From Acidobacteriota bacterium (lineage in GTDB: Bacteria; Acidobacteriota; Vicinamibacteria; Vicinamibacterales; JAFNAJ01), in assembly GCA_023384575.1 (NCBI GenBank), contig JAHDVP010000025.1:1-48068 (forward strand): DNA of 48,068 nucleotides. The letters run 5' to 3'. A program made the translations under genes and the position numbers. Shown one piece after another: positions 16,248-25,112 of the stretch. Below the pieces are notes generated by a model, which had not been told where the DNA came from, did no database searches, and worked only from the letters and a program-made list of their open reading frames with translations. The stretch's first letter is position 1. Every line of letters starts with the position of its first letter.

Positions 16248-18047
16248 CTACCCGGCCGTGGCCGCGCGTGGCCGGTACTGCTGCTCGAGCTCGTGGAAGA
16301 GCGCCTCGCGCACGAGCGGAATCGGAATGAACCCTATCTTGTACACGCGGTCGTGGAAGTCCTTGAGCGTGCCCTTCTGGTCGAGCTCGCGCATCTTCTT
16401 GAAGTAGTCCTCGCGCAGCAGCATCCACTCGAAGTAGCCCACCGTCGGCGCGCCCCACATGCTGCCGCGCTCGGTGATGCCGTCGATGTTGATCTGCGCG
16501 CCGCGGCGCACGAAGCCGATGCGTTCGTTCTCGAGCTGCAGTGCCTCGTCGTAGCCCATGCGCCCGGTGTGCAGGCCCGAGTCGATGATGACGCGCCCCA
16601 TCCGCCACAGCTTCAGCCGCAGCATCTCGAGCGTGTACAGCTCCTGCTTGTCGGCCGGGTAGAACCCCATCGTGGGCGTCAGCTCCCACTCGATGTAGTA
16701 GCACCACGCCTGGTTCGAGTAGTAGCTCGTCTCGTGGACGCGCAGCGGCCGGGGATTCTGGTTCTGATAGAGCCGCTGCAGGTGATGGCCCGGGTACACC
16801 TCGTGGGTCGCAATCGCCCACATGAAGCTGTAGTCCTTCTCGGTCAGGTTCTCGTCGACGACCTGCTCGGGCCAGTCGGGGTTGGGCGGAATGACCGACC
16901 ACGCCGCCTTGCGCGACGCCGAGCCGGCCGGCACGCCGGGCCCGAAGCCCCACCACTGCGTCATCGACTGGTTCGGCGCCGCCGCCACCATGATCGCGTC
17001 GTCGTCGTCCCACGGGATCGTGACGAGATCCTTCTCGATCACCCACTCGCGCGTCTTCCGTGTCGCCTCGTGATGGGCGAACACCAGCGCCTCGGCGCTC
17101 GGGTGGTCCTGCTTCATGTCGCGGACGATCTGCAGCCACGTGCGCGTCGGGTCGATCTTCCGGGCCTGCACCCGCAGCGCCCGCTCGACGATGTTGAACT
17201 GCCGCCAGCCCCAGTCGTGGTAATTCGGCACCCGCGTGAAGCCCGGCATCCCCCGCGCGATCCGCCGCAGGTTGAAGTCGTCTTCCGGGAAGAAGTAGCG
17301 CGTGCGCTGCAATTGGTTGAAGAGAGTCTCGCCAATGCGCCACTCGCCCTGCGGCGTGCGCGGCAGCTCGTTCGAGACGAACGCCCGGAACCCGCCGAGC
17401 GCCTCGAGGGCCTTCCGGTTCTCGGCGAGCAGGGCCGCGCGCTCGCCGGGCGCGCGGCTGGCGAAGGCTGGCACCTGTTCCGCGAGGATCTGCTCGATGC
17501 CGTCGATCATCGGCAGGGTGAGCTCGTTCCAGCGCGGCACGTGGCGCACGAGGTTCTTCCGCCCGTTCGCGATGCGCGCCTGCAGCAGCCGCAGGTCGGC
17601 AATCATGTCGGCCGCGCGCGCCACCGGCGCGCGCGGATCCGCCTCGAGCCGGTAGTTGAGCTGCGAGATGTTGAGATAGAGCCGGGGGTCCTGCTGCCAG
17701 TGCCTGACCTGCTCCGCCTCCGCGATCGAGGAGCGCAGGATGCCGTCCAGGAACCGGTAGTCGAGATCCTGATCGAAGCTGAGGGCCTTGCGGTCGATCG
17801 CCTCGAGGTCGCCGAGCACCTGGCGGCGCGTGGCCAGGTCGCGCTCGAAGGCCGCCGCGCTCATGTCGTCGGGCGCCCGCCCGCCGATGCCGCGCACCTC
17901 CTTCAGGTAGCGCGCCACGAGGTCCTCGAACGGCTGGTGGAGCGCGCCCTGCGCGACGAGCGCGCCTCCGGTCAGCCACGCGCCCACGGCGAGCGCCCCC
18001 CCGATCGCGGCCGCCAGCTGGCGGCCCCGGCTGCTTCGCTCGATCAC
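16248..18047 (-). CDS. Exported DUF885 protein, putative metallohydrolase (tandem copy B)
   Basis: A 599-residue paralog of copy A. The signal peptide is MIERSSRGRQLAAAIGGALA, ending near ALVAQ. It shares ALHQPFEDLVARYLKEVRG with copy A at the mature N-terminus and has the intact HEVYPGHHLQ motif and the QAW variant of the second box. Copies A and B are alike along most of their length (for example GMPGFTRVPNYHDWGWRQFN), so they are the most recent duplicates. It lies 36 bases after copy C and 81 bases before copy A, in an operon-like arrangement. Function as for copy A: exported hydrolase, probably acting on peptides, unproven. Confidence 0.88.
   Translation of the reverse strand: MIERSSRGRQLAAAIGGALAVGAWLTGGALVAQGALHQPFEDLVARYLKEVRGIGGRAPDDMSAAAFERDLATRRQVLGDLEAIDRKALSFDQDLDYRFLDGILRSSIAEAEQVRHWQQDPRLYLNISQLNYRLEADPRAPVARAADMIADLRLLQARIANGRKNLVRHVPRWNELTLPMIDGIEQILAEQVPAFASRAPGERAALLAENRKALEALGGFRAFVSNELPRTPQGEWRIGETLFNQLQRTRYFFPEDDFNLRRIARGMPGFTRVPNYHDWGWRQFNIVERALRVQARKIDPTRTWLQIVRDMKQDHPSAEALVFAHHEATRKTREWVIEKDLVTIPWDDDDAIMVAAAPNQSMTQWWGFGPGVPAGSASRKAAWSVIPPNPDWPEQVVDENLTEKDYSFMWAIATHEVYPGHHLQRLYQNQNPRPLRVHETSYYSNQAWCYYIEWELTPTMGFYPADKQELYTLEMLRLKLWRMGRVIIDSGLHTGRMGYDEALQLENERIGFVRRGAQINIDGITERGSMWGAPTVGYFEWMLLREDYFKKMRELDQKGTLKDFHDRVYKIGFIPIPLVREALFHELEQQYRPRAATAG
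16348..16664 (-). repeat. 317-nt identical coding block, copy 2
   Basis: By eye it is identical to 18184-18500 and has one difference from 14467-14783. The identity begins and ends abruptly inside the DUF885 reading frames. Confidence 0.85.
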
Positions 18048-18083
18048 CGGCTGCTCTCCCTCCGTGGCGGGCCTCGTGGCGTG

Positions 18084-19886
18084 TCAGCCCGCCGTCGACG
18101 CGCGTGGCCGGAAGTCGCGCTCGAGTTCGTGGAACAGCGCCTCGCGCACGAGCGTGACCGGCAGGAATCCGATCTTGTAGACCCGGTCGTGGAAGTCCTT
18201 GAGCGTGCCCTTCTGGTCGAGCTCGCGCATCTTCTTGAAGTAGTCCTCGCGCAGCAGCATCCACTCGAAGTAGCCCACCGTCGGCGCGCCCCACATGCTG
18301 CCGCGCTCGGTGATGCCGTCGATGTTGATCTGCGCGCCGCGGCGCACGAAGCCGATGCGTTCGTTCTCGAGCTGCAGTGCCTCGTCGTAGCCCATGCGCC
18401 CGGTGTGCAGGCCCGAGTCGATGATGACGCGCCCCATCCGCCACAGCTTCAGCCGCAGCATCTCGAGCGTGTACAGCTCCTGCTTGTCGGCCGGGTAGAA
18501 GTTGCGCGGCGGCGTCAGGTCCCACTCGATGTAGTAGCACCACGACTGGTTCGAGTAGCTGCTCTCGTAGACGCGCAGCCTGCGGGGGTTCTCGTTCTGG
18601 TAGAGCCGCTGCAGGTGGTGGCCGGGATAGGCCTCGTGGGTGGCGATGACCCACATGAAGCTGAAGTCCTTCTCGGTGAGGTTCGCGTCGATCATCTCGT
18701 CGGACCAGTCGGGGCTCGGCAGGATCATGGTCCAGCCCGACTTGCGCGACTTCGAACCGGCCGGCACGGTGCCCGCGAAGCCCCACCACTGCGCCATCGC
18801 GAAGCTCGGCGGCGCCGCCACCATGATGTCGTCGTCGTCGTCCCACGGAATGGTGACGAGGTCCTGCTCGATCGTCCACTCGCGGCTCTTCCGCGTGGCC
18901 TCGAGGTGCGAGTAGACGAGCCCTTCGAGCGGCGCGTGCTCCTGCTTCATGTCGCGGATGATCTGCAGCCAGCTCCGCGTCGGGTCGATCTTGCGCGCCT
19001 GCACCTCGAGCGCCCGCTCGACCACCCGGAACTGCCGCCAGCCCCAGTCGTGGTAGTTCGGCACGCGCGTGAAGTTCGGCGTGCCCCGCGCGATGCGACG
19101 GAGGTTGAAGTCGTCGTCGTCGAACAGGTACTTCTTCTCGTGGAGCGCGTTGAAGACGTCGGCCCCCACCTTCCAGTCGCCCTGGGGCTTGCGCGGCATC
19201 TCGGTCGTGAGGAAGGTCCGGAAGTCGGTGAGCGCCGCCGACGCCTTGCGGGCCTCGGTCTCAAGCGCCTGCCGGGCGCCGCCGCCGACGCGCCGCGCGA
19301 ACTGCGGGATCTCCCGGTCGACGATCGCGAGGGTGCCGTCGAGCATGGCGAGCGACAACTCGACCCAGCGCGGGATGTGCTCGGTCAGGTTCTTCTTCCC
19401 GTTGACCAGCCGCGCCTGGAGCAGCTTCAGCTCCTCGGTGATCTCCTGGGCGCGCACGGCCGGATCGCGGGGGTCGCTCTCGAGCCGGTACGAGATGGGC
19501 CGGGTGTTCAGGTAGACCCGGGGGTTCTGCTTCCACCGCGGCACCCGCTCGTCCTGGATGATGTTGCCCTCGAGGAGGCTCTTCAGGAAGCGGTAGTCGA
19601 TGTCCTCGTCGAACGACAGGCTGCGGCGATCGATGGCCTCGAGCTCCTTCAGCAGCCGCTTCTGCGTCTCGAGCTCCGAGGCGAACCGTCCGGCACTCAG
19701 GTCGTTGGGCGTGCTCCGCGCGCCGACGCCGCGCACCTCGAGGAGGTACTTGTCGATCAGCGCGTCGAACTGCGGGTTCGTCGTCTGGACGTGCACGAGG
19801 CCCGACGAGAGGGCCACGGCGGCCGCCGCGGCGAGCAGCGCCGCGCAGACGGTGCGCGTCCGGCCCGGAGTGCCTGTGCTGTGCAT
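18084..19886 (-). CDS. Exported DUF885 protein, putative metallohydrolase (tandem copy C)
   Basis: A 600-residue paralog beginning MHSTGTPGRTRTV with a signal peptide ending near GLVHVQ. I chose ATG 19886 because AGGGGAG lies upstream and the signal starts there; the longer frame is spurious. It has HEAYPGHHLQ and NQSWCYYIEWDLTP. The N-terminal half is clearly diverged from copies A and B, but the 317-nt block is identical to that of copy B. It is the first DUF885 gene after the TonB receptor, separated by ~195 bases that hold a 15-bp hairpin. Read-through from the receptor promoter is possible. Confidence 0.88.
   Translation of the reverse strand: MHSTGTPGRTRTVCAALLAAAAAVALSSGLVHVQTTNPQFDALIDKYLLEVRGVGARSTPNDLSAGRFASELETQKRLLKELEAIDRRSLSFDEDIDYRFLKSLLEGNIIQDERVPRWKQNPRVYLNTRPISYRLESDPRDPAVRAQEITEELKLLQARLVNGKKNLTEHIPRWVELSLAMLDGTLAIVDREIPQFARRVGGGARQALETEARKASAALTDFRTFLTTEMPRKPQGDWKVGADVFNALHEKKYLFDDDDFNLRRIARGTPNFTRVPNYHDWGWRQFRVVERALEVQARKIDPTRSWLQIIRDMKQEHAPLEGLVYSHLEATRKSREWTIEQDLVTIPWDDDDDIMVAAPPSFAMAQWWGFAGTVPAGSKSRKSGWTMILPSPDWSDEMIDANLTEKDFSFMWVIATHEAYPGHHLQRLYQNENPRRLRVYESSYSNQSWCYYIEWDLTPPRNFYPADKQELYTLEMLRLKLWRMGRVIIDSGLHTGRMGYDEALQLENERIGFVRRGAQINIDGITERGSMWGAPTVGYFEWMLLREDYFKKMRELDQKGTLKDFHDRVYKIGFLPVTLVREALFHELERDFRPRASTAG
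18184..18500 (-). repeat. 317-nt identical coding block, copy 3
   Basis: Third member of the conversion block. It sits in the most diverged of the three tandem genes, which makes the identity stand out. Confidence 0.85.
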
Positions 19887-20009
19887 CGTGTGCTCCCCTG
19901 CTGCCGGCGGGGCAGCGTCTGGCTTGCGTGGTGGGCAAGGGCTGCCGGGCTCCGCGCTCGGCGGTGGCCCGGTGACCTGCCCGGAGGTGCGATCGTGGGG
20001 TCGGCGCAC

Positions 20010-20043
20010 CGGGGGGTGGACGCCTGCGGGCGTCCACCCCCCG
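20010..20043 (-). terminator. 15-bp perfect hairpin after the first TonB receptor
   Basis: Arms 20010-20024 and 20029-20043 (GGGGGGTGGACGCC core) enclose a TGCG tetraloop, about 40 bases after the receptor stop on the minus strand. No T-run follows, so it may be an attenuator or an mRNA-stabilising stem between the receptor and the DUF885 genes. Confidence 0.5.
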
Positions 20044-20081
20044 TCGGCCAGCCGAACCGGGGCCCGGTGCCGGGCAGCGAA

Positions 20082-22898
20082 TCAGAAGTCGAACTTGATG
20101 CCGACGCGCGCCACGCGCGGCGTCAGCACCACCGTCGGGCGATCGTAGTTGCTCGCCGTCAGCACGCCGGCCGCGAGCACGTTGTTCGCGTTCAGCACGT
20201 TGAAGAGGTCGAAGATCCCCTCGAGCTTGTAGGTGCCGAAGCGGAAGATCTTCGCCGCGCGGAAGTCGAGCACGCTCACGCCCTTCTGGCGGTAGCTGCC
20301 GTTCTCCTCGACCCGGATCTGGTAGAGCGCGTTGGTGGTCGTGTCGCGCACCTGCACGGTCCTCGCCATCGGAGACGCGCCGGCCGCCCCGGCCGTGAAG
20401 CTGTTGAGGCCGCTCGTGAAGCGGTAGGCGAGCGACGTATTGATCTGCCCGGGCATCATGTAGCCGGCCTGGAGGCGGAGGAGCCGCTTGGCATCGAGTC
20501 CGGCCGCGCCCTCGGGGAAGATCTCGTCGTCGTTGCGGTTCAAGTAGCCACCGACGCGCCCGTAGTTGTCCTGGAGCGTCAGCGAGCCGCGCGCCAGCCA
20601 GCGCCCGTCGAACCGCCGGTCGAAGACGATGTCGACGCCGTGGTACCGGGTCTTGTTGCTGTCGAACTGCGTGAGGATGATGTTATTGCGGATCGGCCCG
20701 AGGCCGGGCGTCACCGACCAGTAGTTGATCGTCGAGCCGGTGAGCGGGTCGACGGCCGTGCTCGGCACCGTGAAGCGATCGTTCTGCAGCGCGAGGTCGT
20801 CCTCGGCGAGGACCAGGTCGTTCGTGCGGTAGGTGTAGCGCACCGAGACCGACATCCGCTGGCCGATCGCCTGCTCGATGGCCGTGCTGATCTCGTCGGA
20901 GTAGGGCGACTTCAGGTCGGGCGAGATCGCGCCGCGCGCCGCCGGGATGCTGATCGACCGGAGCTGACCGAACTCGTTGCGCTGCGGGTAGTTGTCGCCG
21001 TTGGTGTCGACCCAGTCGAAGCGCGCCTCGGCCACGCCGTTGCTGTTGGCCGTGCCGTTGATGCGGTTGCCCTCGATCTGGTTGAAGTACCGGCCGAAGG
21101 TCGCCTTGACGACCGTCCGGCTGTTGCCCGAGACGTCGTAGACGAGACCCAGCCGCGGCGACCACGTCGTCCACCCCATCAAGTCCTTCCGCTCGTCGAA
21201 CGACTTCGCGCCGCCGAAGATATCGGCGAACTCGGCCGGGTTGTTCGACTGCGCCGGCAGCCAGCCCGTCCAGTCCTCGAAGCGCACGCCCATCGTCGCC
21301 GTCAGCCGGCCCCAGCGCGCCGAGTCCTGGATGAAGGCCATCAACGCCCGGTTCTTCGCGTTGCGCTCGACCGGCGTGTTGTACACCCAGACCTGGGCCG
21401 GGACGCCGTTGCGGTAGATGCGCTGCAGGTGGCCGTTGCGCGTGATGGTCTCGGGCACCTCGCCGTAGCGGTACTCGAGGCCGACCTTGAAGTCGTGCGA
21501 CGCGTTCAGCAGACGGTCCTGGAAGAACGACAGGTTGGTGCGCGCCGTCCTCATCTGGCCCCGCTGGAAGAAGTTCTGCGGCGCCGCGTCCGAGCGGATG
21601 CGCGTGATCTCGTCGAACGCCGTCGTCTTGTCGCCGACTTCCGAGCGGTAGCGCAGCGGGAAGGGCGACTCGAGCTGGCCGTAGCTCGCCTCGAGGATCA
21701 TCGTCGACGACAGGATGCGATCGTACCGGCCCTGGATGATCGTGTGTGCGCCGTCCTGCAGGTACGAGGCCTCGGGCCGGATGAACTGCGAGATGTCGCG
21801 GTTCGGCATCAGCTTCTGGCCCCACTCGTAGAAGAACAGGAAGCGGTTGGCCGGGTTGGTCTGCGCGTTGAGCTTGCCGGTGTAGTTGCGCAGGCGCGAC
21901 TCGTTGGTGCACTTCGACCCGTCCGGAAGGAAGCAGTTGAGCACGTACGGCAGCACGCTGTAGTTGCGGAACGCGCCGAACCACCACAGGTGGTCGCGCA
22001 CGATCGGGCCGCCCGCCTGGGCCGTGAAGTCCTTCAGCGACTCGAGCGGCGACCCCTCGGTGAGCACCCCGCGCGACCGCAGGTCGTCGTCGACGTTGGT
22101 CGACATCATCGCGTCGTTCTCGTAGTAGAAGCCCACCATCCCCGCGAGGCGGTTGCTGCCGCTCTTCACCACCTGGTTGATGATGAGGCCGCCGCGGCTG
22201 TGCTCGGCCGAGATGCCGGAGGTCGACACCTGAACCTCCTCGAAGGCGTCGGTGCTCATGTAGCCCGCGCCGAGGTTGTCCTGGTGCATCAGCGTCATGT
22301 CGATGCCGTTGATGTTGTGCTGCACGGCCGACGCGCCCGAGCCGTGCACCGACATCGACGAGAGCTGCGTGCTCTCGAACCCCCCGACGTTCTCACGCGG
22401 GACGACGAGGCCGGGCACCTGCTGGACGGTGTTCCACAAATCGCGAGACGAAGGGATCATCTCGAGGATTTCCTTCGTCACCGTCGCGCCCGACTGGGTG
22501 CTGCGCGTGTCGACGATGGGGCTCTCGCCCGAGACGGTGATCGATTCCTCGACCGTCGCCACGCCGAGCTGCCGGTCGAGCGTCAGCCCGAGGCCGACGT
22601 TGATGCGCAGGTTCTCGACGACGGCGGTCGCGAAGCCCTGAAGCTCGAAGCGGATGGTGTAGAGGCCTGGCGGCAGCGACGGGAACCGGTAGAGCCCCTC
22701 GCCGGAGGTGACGGCCACGAGGCTACCGCCCATCACGGCGCTGCTCTCGGCGGTCACGGCGACCCCGGGCAACGCGCCGCCCGTGTTGTCGGTGACGCGC
22801 CCTTGCAGCGACCCGGTGTCGGCGGCCTGGGCCCACAGAGGGCCGGCGAGCGCGAGACTCAGCGCGAGCCCACGAAGCAAGGACAGACATACCCGCAT
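20082..22898 (-). CDS. TonB-dependent receptor with carboxypeptidase-regulatory-like domain (1)
   Basis: A 938-residue outer-membrane receptor. The signal peptide ends near LWAQA. Residues ~28-110 form the beta-sandwich regulatory-like domain (GSLQGRVTDNTGGALPGVAV). A plug follows (IVDTRSTQSGATVTKEILEMIP, FEEVQVSTSGISAEHSRGG), then a ~22-strand barrel ending in VGIKFDF with a terminal aromatic residue. Such Oar-like receptors take up large ligands, using TonB energy from the inner membrane. The specific ligand is unknown. GAGGGGGG precedes the ATG. Three DUF885 genes lie downstream on the same strand, suggesting import and processing of related substrates. A good promoter and palindrome lie upstream. 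Confidence 0.92.
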   Translation of the reverse strand: MRVCLSLLRGLALSLALAGPLWAQAADTGSLQGRVTDNTGGALPGVAVTAESSAVMGGSLVAVTSGEGLYRFPSLPPGLYTIRFELQGFATAVVENLRINVGLGLTLDRQLGVATVEESITVSGESPIVDTRSTQSGATVTKEILEMIPSSRDLWNTVQQVPGLVVPRENVGGFESTQLSSMSVHGSGASAVQHNINGIDMTLMHQDNLGAGYMSTDAFEEVQVSTSGISAEHSRGGLIINQVVKSGSNRLAGMVGFYYENDAMMSTNVDDDLRSRGVLTEGSPLESLKDFTAQAGGPIVRDHLWWFGAFRNYSVLPYVLNCFLPDGSKCTNESRLRNYTGKLNAQTNPANRFLFFYEWGQKLMPNRDISQFIRPEASYLQDGAHTIIQGRYDRILSSTMILEASYGQLESPFPLRYRSEVGDKTTAFDEITRIRSDAAPQNFFQRGQMRTARTNLSFFQDRLLNASHDFKVGLEYRYGEVPETITRNGHLQRIYRNGVPAQVWVYNTPVERNAKNRALMAFIQDSARWGRLTATMGVRFEDWTGWLPAQSNNPAEFADIFGGAKSFDERKDLMGWTTWSPRLGLVYDVSGNSRTVVKATFGRYFNQIEGNRINGTANSNGVAEARFDWVDTNGDNYPQRNEFGQLRSISIPAARGAISPDLKSPYSDEISTAIEQAIGQRMSVSVRYTYRTNDLVLAEDDLALQNDRFTVPSTAVDPLTGSTINYWSVTPGLGPIRNNIILTQFDSNKTRYHGVDIVFDRRFDGRWLARGSLTLQDNYGRVGGYLNRNDDEIFPEGAAGLDAKRLLRLQAGYMMPGQINTSLAYRFTSGLNSFTAGAAGASPMARTVQVRDTTTNALYQIRVEENGSYRQKGVSVLDFRAAKIFRFGTYKLEGIFDLFNVLNANNVLAAGVLTASNYDRPTVVLTPRVARVGIKFDF

Positions 22899-22963
22899 GA
22901 TCGAACCCCCCTCGGAAGGAACAGGTCTTGCCGGACGGCGACAGATCTGGTCGGACGAGGTCG

Positions 22964-22993
22964 ATTGTCGAGGGACCGTAACCGCGCTGTCAA
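22964..22993 (-). promoter_or_regulatory. Promoter of the first TonB receptor
   Basis: On the minus strand TTGACA (22993-22988), an 18-base spacer and GACAAT (22969-22964) lie about 65 bases before the start codon. A palindrome sits 6 bases upstream of the -35. The remainder of the 347-base gap 22899-23245 holds the palindrome at 23086 and the terminator of the next gene. Confidence 0.55.
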
Positions 22994-22999
22994 GATTTT

Positions 23000-23019
23000 T
23001 TTACTGGCGAGTCAGTAAA
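23000..23019. promoter_or_regulatory. Palindromic operator candidate TTTACTG-N6-CAGTAAA
   Basis: Perfect 7-bp arms around GCGAGT, just upstream of the receptor -35. The size and symmetry suit a dimeric regulator, for example of the TetR family. Its AT-rich composition stands out from its surroundings. Confidence 0.5.
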
Positions 23020-23085
23020 TCTTTGTCTCCCGTTGGCGCCCACCGGGCAGACTTCGCGCGCACGCGGCGCCCTCGCCTCACATTG

Positions 23086-23101
23086 CTGACCGAGTGGTCA
23101 G
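23086..23101. promoter_or_regulatory. Palindrome CTGACC-GAGT-GGTCAG
   Basis: Perfect 6-bp arms with a 4-base centre. The GACC-N4-GGTC core recurs at 44769-44780 and, with one change, at 44918-44933, both also at TonB receptor promoters. Confidence 0.45.
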
Positions 23102-23180
23102 TCCACACGCGCTTCGACCGACTTCGCCGGACGCGCGCGACCCCGGGCCGCGAGGCGGCGACGTGGCGGGATCCGCCTCC

Positions 23181-23229
23181 GGCGGCCCTTCCGGTTCCCG
23201 GGGTCCCGGGACCGGCCGGAGGGGCCGCC
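23181..23229 (-). terminator. Hairpin after the fourth DUF885 gene
   Basis: Arms 23181-23194 and 23216-23229 pair with one G-T wobble around a second small CCCGGG repeat. It starts 16 bases after the stop at 23246. No T-run is present. Confidence 0.45.
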
Positions 23230-23245
23230 AGACACGGCGAGGCGA

Positions 23246-25051
23246 TCAGCCGCGCGGGGCCGGAGGCCCGAACTCGCGGTCGAGCTGCTGGAAGAGCTCG
23301 TCGCGCACCAGCGTGACCGGAATGAACCCGATGTTGTAGACCCGATCGTGAAAGTCCTTCAGCGTGCCCTTCTGGTCGAGCTCGCGCATCTTGTTGAAGT
23401 AGTCGTCGCGCAGCTGCATCCACTGGAAGTAGCCCACCGTGGGCGCCGCCGTGCCCGTGCCGCCGCCCATGATGCCGTCGATGTTGATCTCCGCCCCGCG
23501 CCGGACGAAGCCCGTGCGTTCCGACTCGACCTTGACCGCGTCCTCCCAGCTCATGCGCCCGGTGTGCAGCCCCGAGTCGATGATGACGCGCCCCATGCGC
23601 CAGAGCTTGAGGCGCAGCACCTCGAGGCTGTAGAGATCCTGCTTGTCCTTCGGGAAGTACCCGTAGTCGGGATCGGGCGTGAGCTCCCATTCCACGTAGT
23701 AGCACCAGCCCTGGTCGGAGTAGCTCGACTCGTACACCCGCAGCTTGCGGGGGTTCCGGTGGCGGTAGAGCCGCATCAGGTGGTGCCCGGGATAGGCCTC
23801 GTGCGGGCCGATCGCGTACATGAAGCTCCAGTCCTTCTCGGTCAGGTTCTCCTCGGCCACGTCATCCGACCAGTCGGGATGAATCGGGATGATCGGCCAG
23901 GCCATCTTCTTCGACTGGTGCCCCGCCGGCAGGTAGCCGGGCCCGAAGCCCCACCACTGCGACGCCGACAGGCTCGGATCGGACGCCACCATGATGTGGT
24001 CGTCGTCTTCCCAGGGAATCGTCACGAGGTCGTTCTTGATCGTCCAGTCGCGCGACAGCCGCGCGACCTTCATGCCCTCGTACACCAGTTGCTCGGCAAA
24101 CGGGTGGTTGCGCTTCATGCGCTTGATCTGCTGGAGCCACGGGGTCGACGGGTCGATCTCGGCCGCCTTCGCCTCGAGCGCCCTCTCGACGATCTGGTAC
24201 TGCTTCCAGCCCCAGTCGTGGTACTCGGGCACGCGCGTGAAGTTCGCCGAGCCCCTGGCAATCGTGCGCAGCCCCAGCTCCGAGGCCGGAAGCTGGTGCC
24301 GGTGCTCGTGGAGGTAGTTGTAGAGGTCGGCGCCAATCCGGAAGTCGCCCTCGGGCCGCTTGGTCCACTCGTCGTTGACGAAGGTCCGGAAGCCGCGCAG
24401 GGCCTCGATGGCCCGTTCGGTCTCGGCGAGCAGCTCGCCGCGCAGGTCGGGGCTGAGACGGGCGGCGAAGGTCGGAATCGAGTCCTGGAAGTGCAGGATC
24501 GAGCCGTCGATGCGCGCGTTGGCGTACTGCAGCCACTGCGGGATGTACTGCGTCAGGTTGATCTTCCCGTTGCGAATGCGGGCCTGCAGCGTCTTCATGT
24601 CGTTGACGAGCGCGCGGCCCCGCTCCTCCGGATGCCGGTGGTCGCCCTGCATCTTGAAGGTGATCGGGTTGGTCTCGACGTAGCGGCGCGGGTCCTGCCG
24701 CCAGCGCTGCACGGTCTCGGCCTCGCGGATGTTCGACCGCAGGATGCCGAGCAGGAACCGATGGTCGGTCGTCTGCTCGACGGTGAGCTTCGACGCGTCG
24801 AACGCCTCGAGCTCACCGAGCAGCCGCTTCTGCGTCTCGAGGCTCTGCGCAAACGCCGCCTCGCTCATGTCGGAGGGCAGGTCGCCGCCGACGCCGCGCA
24901 CCTCGCGCAGGTACTTGTCGATGAACGCCTCGAAGGCGGGGTCGAGGCCCGCGCCCGTCCCGGCCGCCGGCCCCGCGGCCGGCGCGCAGCCGGCGACCGC
25001 GACCGCCAGCACGAGCCCTGCAATCAACGACGCTCTCGATCGACGTGGCAT
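23246..25051 (-). CDS. DUF885 lipoprotein, putative metallohydrolase
   Basis: A 601-residue DUF885 protein that begins MPRRSRASLIAGLVLAVAVAGC, a lipoprotein signal with Cys22, so it is probably anchored to a membrane. It keeps HEAYPGHHL and the C-terminal RMGRVIIDSGLHTGRM, with QGW (YSDQGWCYYVEWELTP) in place of EGW. It belongs with the three tandem copies but lacks their identical block. GGAGGAGG precedes ATG 25051; the longer frame is spurious. It is third in a minus-strand operon after another DUF885 gene and a PQQ dehydrogenase (61-base gap). The enzymatic activity is inferred only from the motif. Confidence 0.88.
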   Translation of the reverse strand: MPRRSRASLIAGLVLAVAVAGCAPAAGPAAGTGAGLDPAFEAFIDKYLREVRGVGGDLPSDMSEAAFAQSLETQKRLLGELEAFDASKLTVEQTTDHRFLLGILRSNIREAETVQRWRQDPRRYVETNPITFKMQGDHRHPEERGRALVNDMKTLQARIRNGKINLTQYIPQWLQYANARIDGSILHFQDSIPTFAARLSPDLRGELLAETERAIEALRGFRTFVNDEWTKRPEGDFRIGADLYNYLHEHRHQLPASELGLRTIARGSANFTRVPEYHDWGWKQYQIVERALEAKAAEIDPSTPWLQQIKRMKRNHPFAEQLVYEGMKVARLSRDWTIKNDLVTIPWEDDDHIMVASDPSLSASQWWGFGPGYLPAGHQSKKMAWPIIPIHPDWSDDVAEENLTEKDWSFMYAIGPHEAYPGHHLMRLYRHRNPRKLRVYESSYSDQGWCYYVEWELTPDPDYGYFPKDKQDLYSLEVLRLKLWRMGRVIIDSGLHTGRMSWEDAVKVESERTGFVRRGAEINIDGIMGGGTGTAAPTVGYFQWMQLRDDYFNKMRELDQKGTLKDFHDRVYNIGFIPVTLVRDELFQQLDREFGPPAPRG

Positions 25052-25112
25052 GTGTCCTCCTCCCGAAAGCCGGTCCCTCGACGCGCCCGGCACATGCCGG
25101 CGTCGCCGTCTC

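Noticed and set aside
14358-19886. Frameshifted or broken DUF885 copies in the tandem array
   Set aside because: All three frames are complete at ~600 residues with intact signal peptides and C-termini, so none is a pseudogene.
16170-23018. A 2282-codon open frame on the plus strand
   Set aside because: It is antisense to three DUF885 genes and a TonB receptor that have ribosome binding sites, signal peptides and family motifs. Its product is rich in Arg, His, Asp and Val with no domain, as expected from the opposite frame of GC-rich genes.
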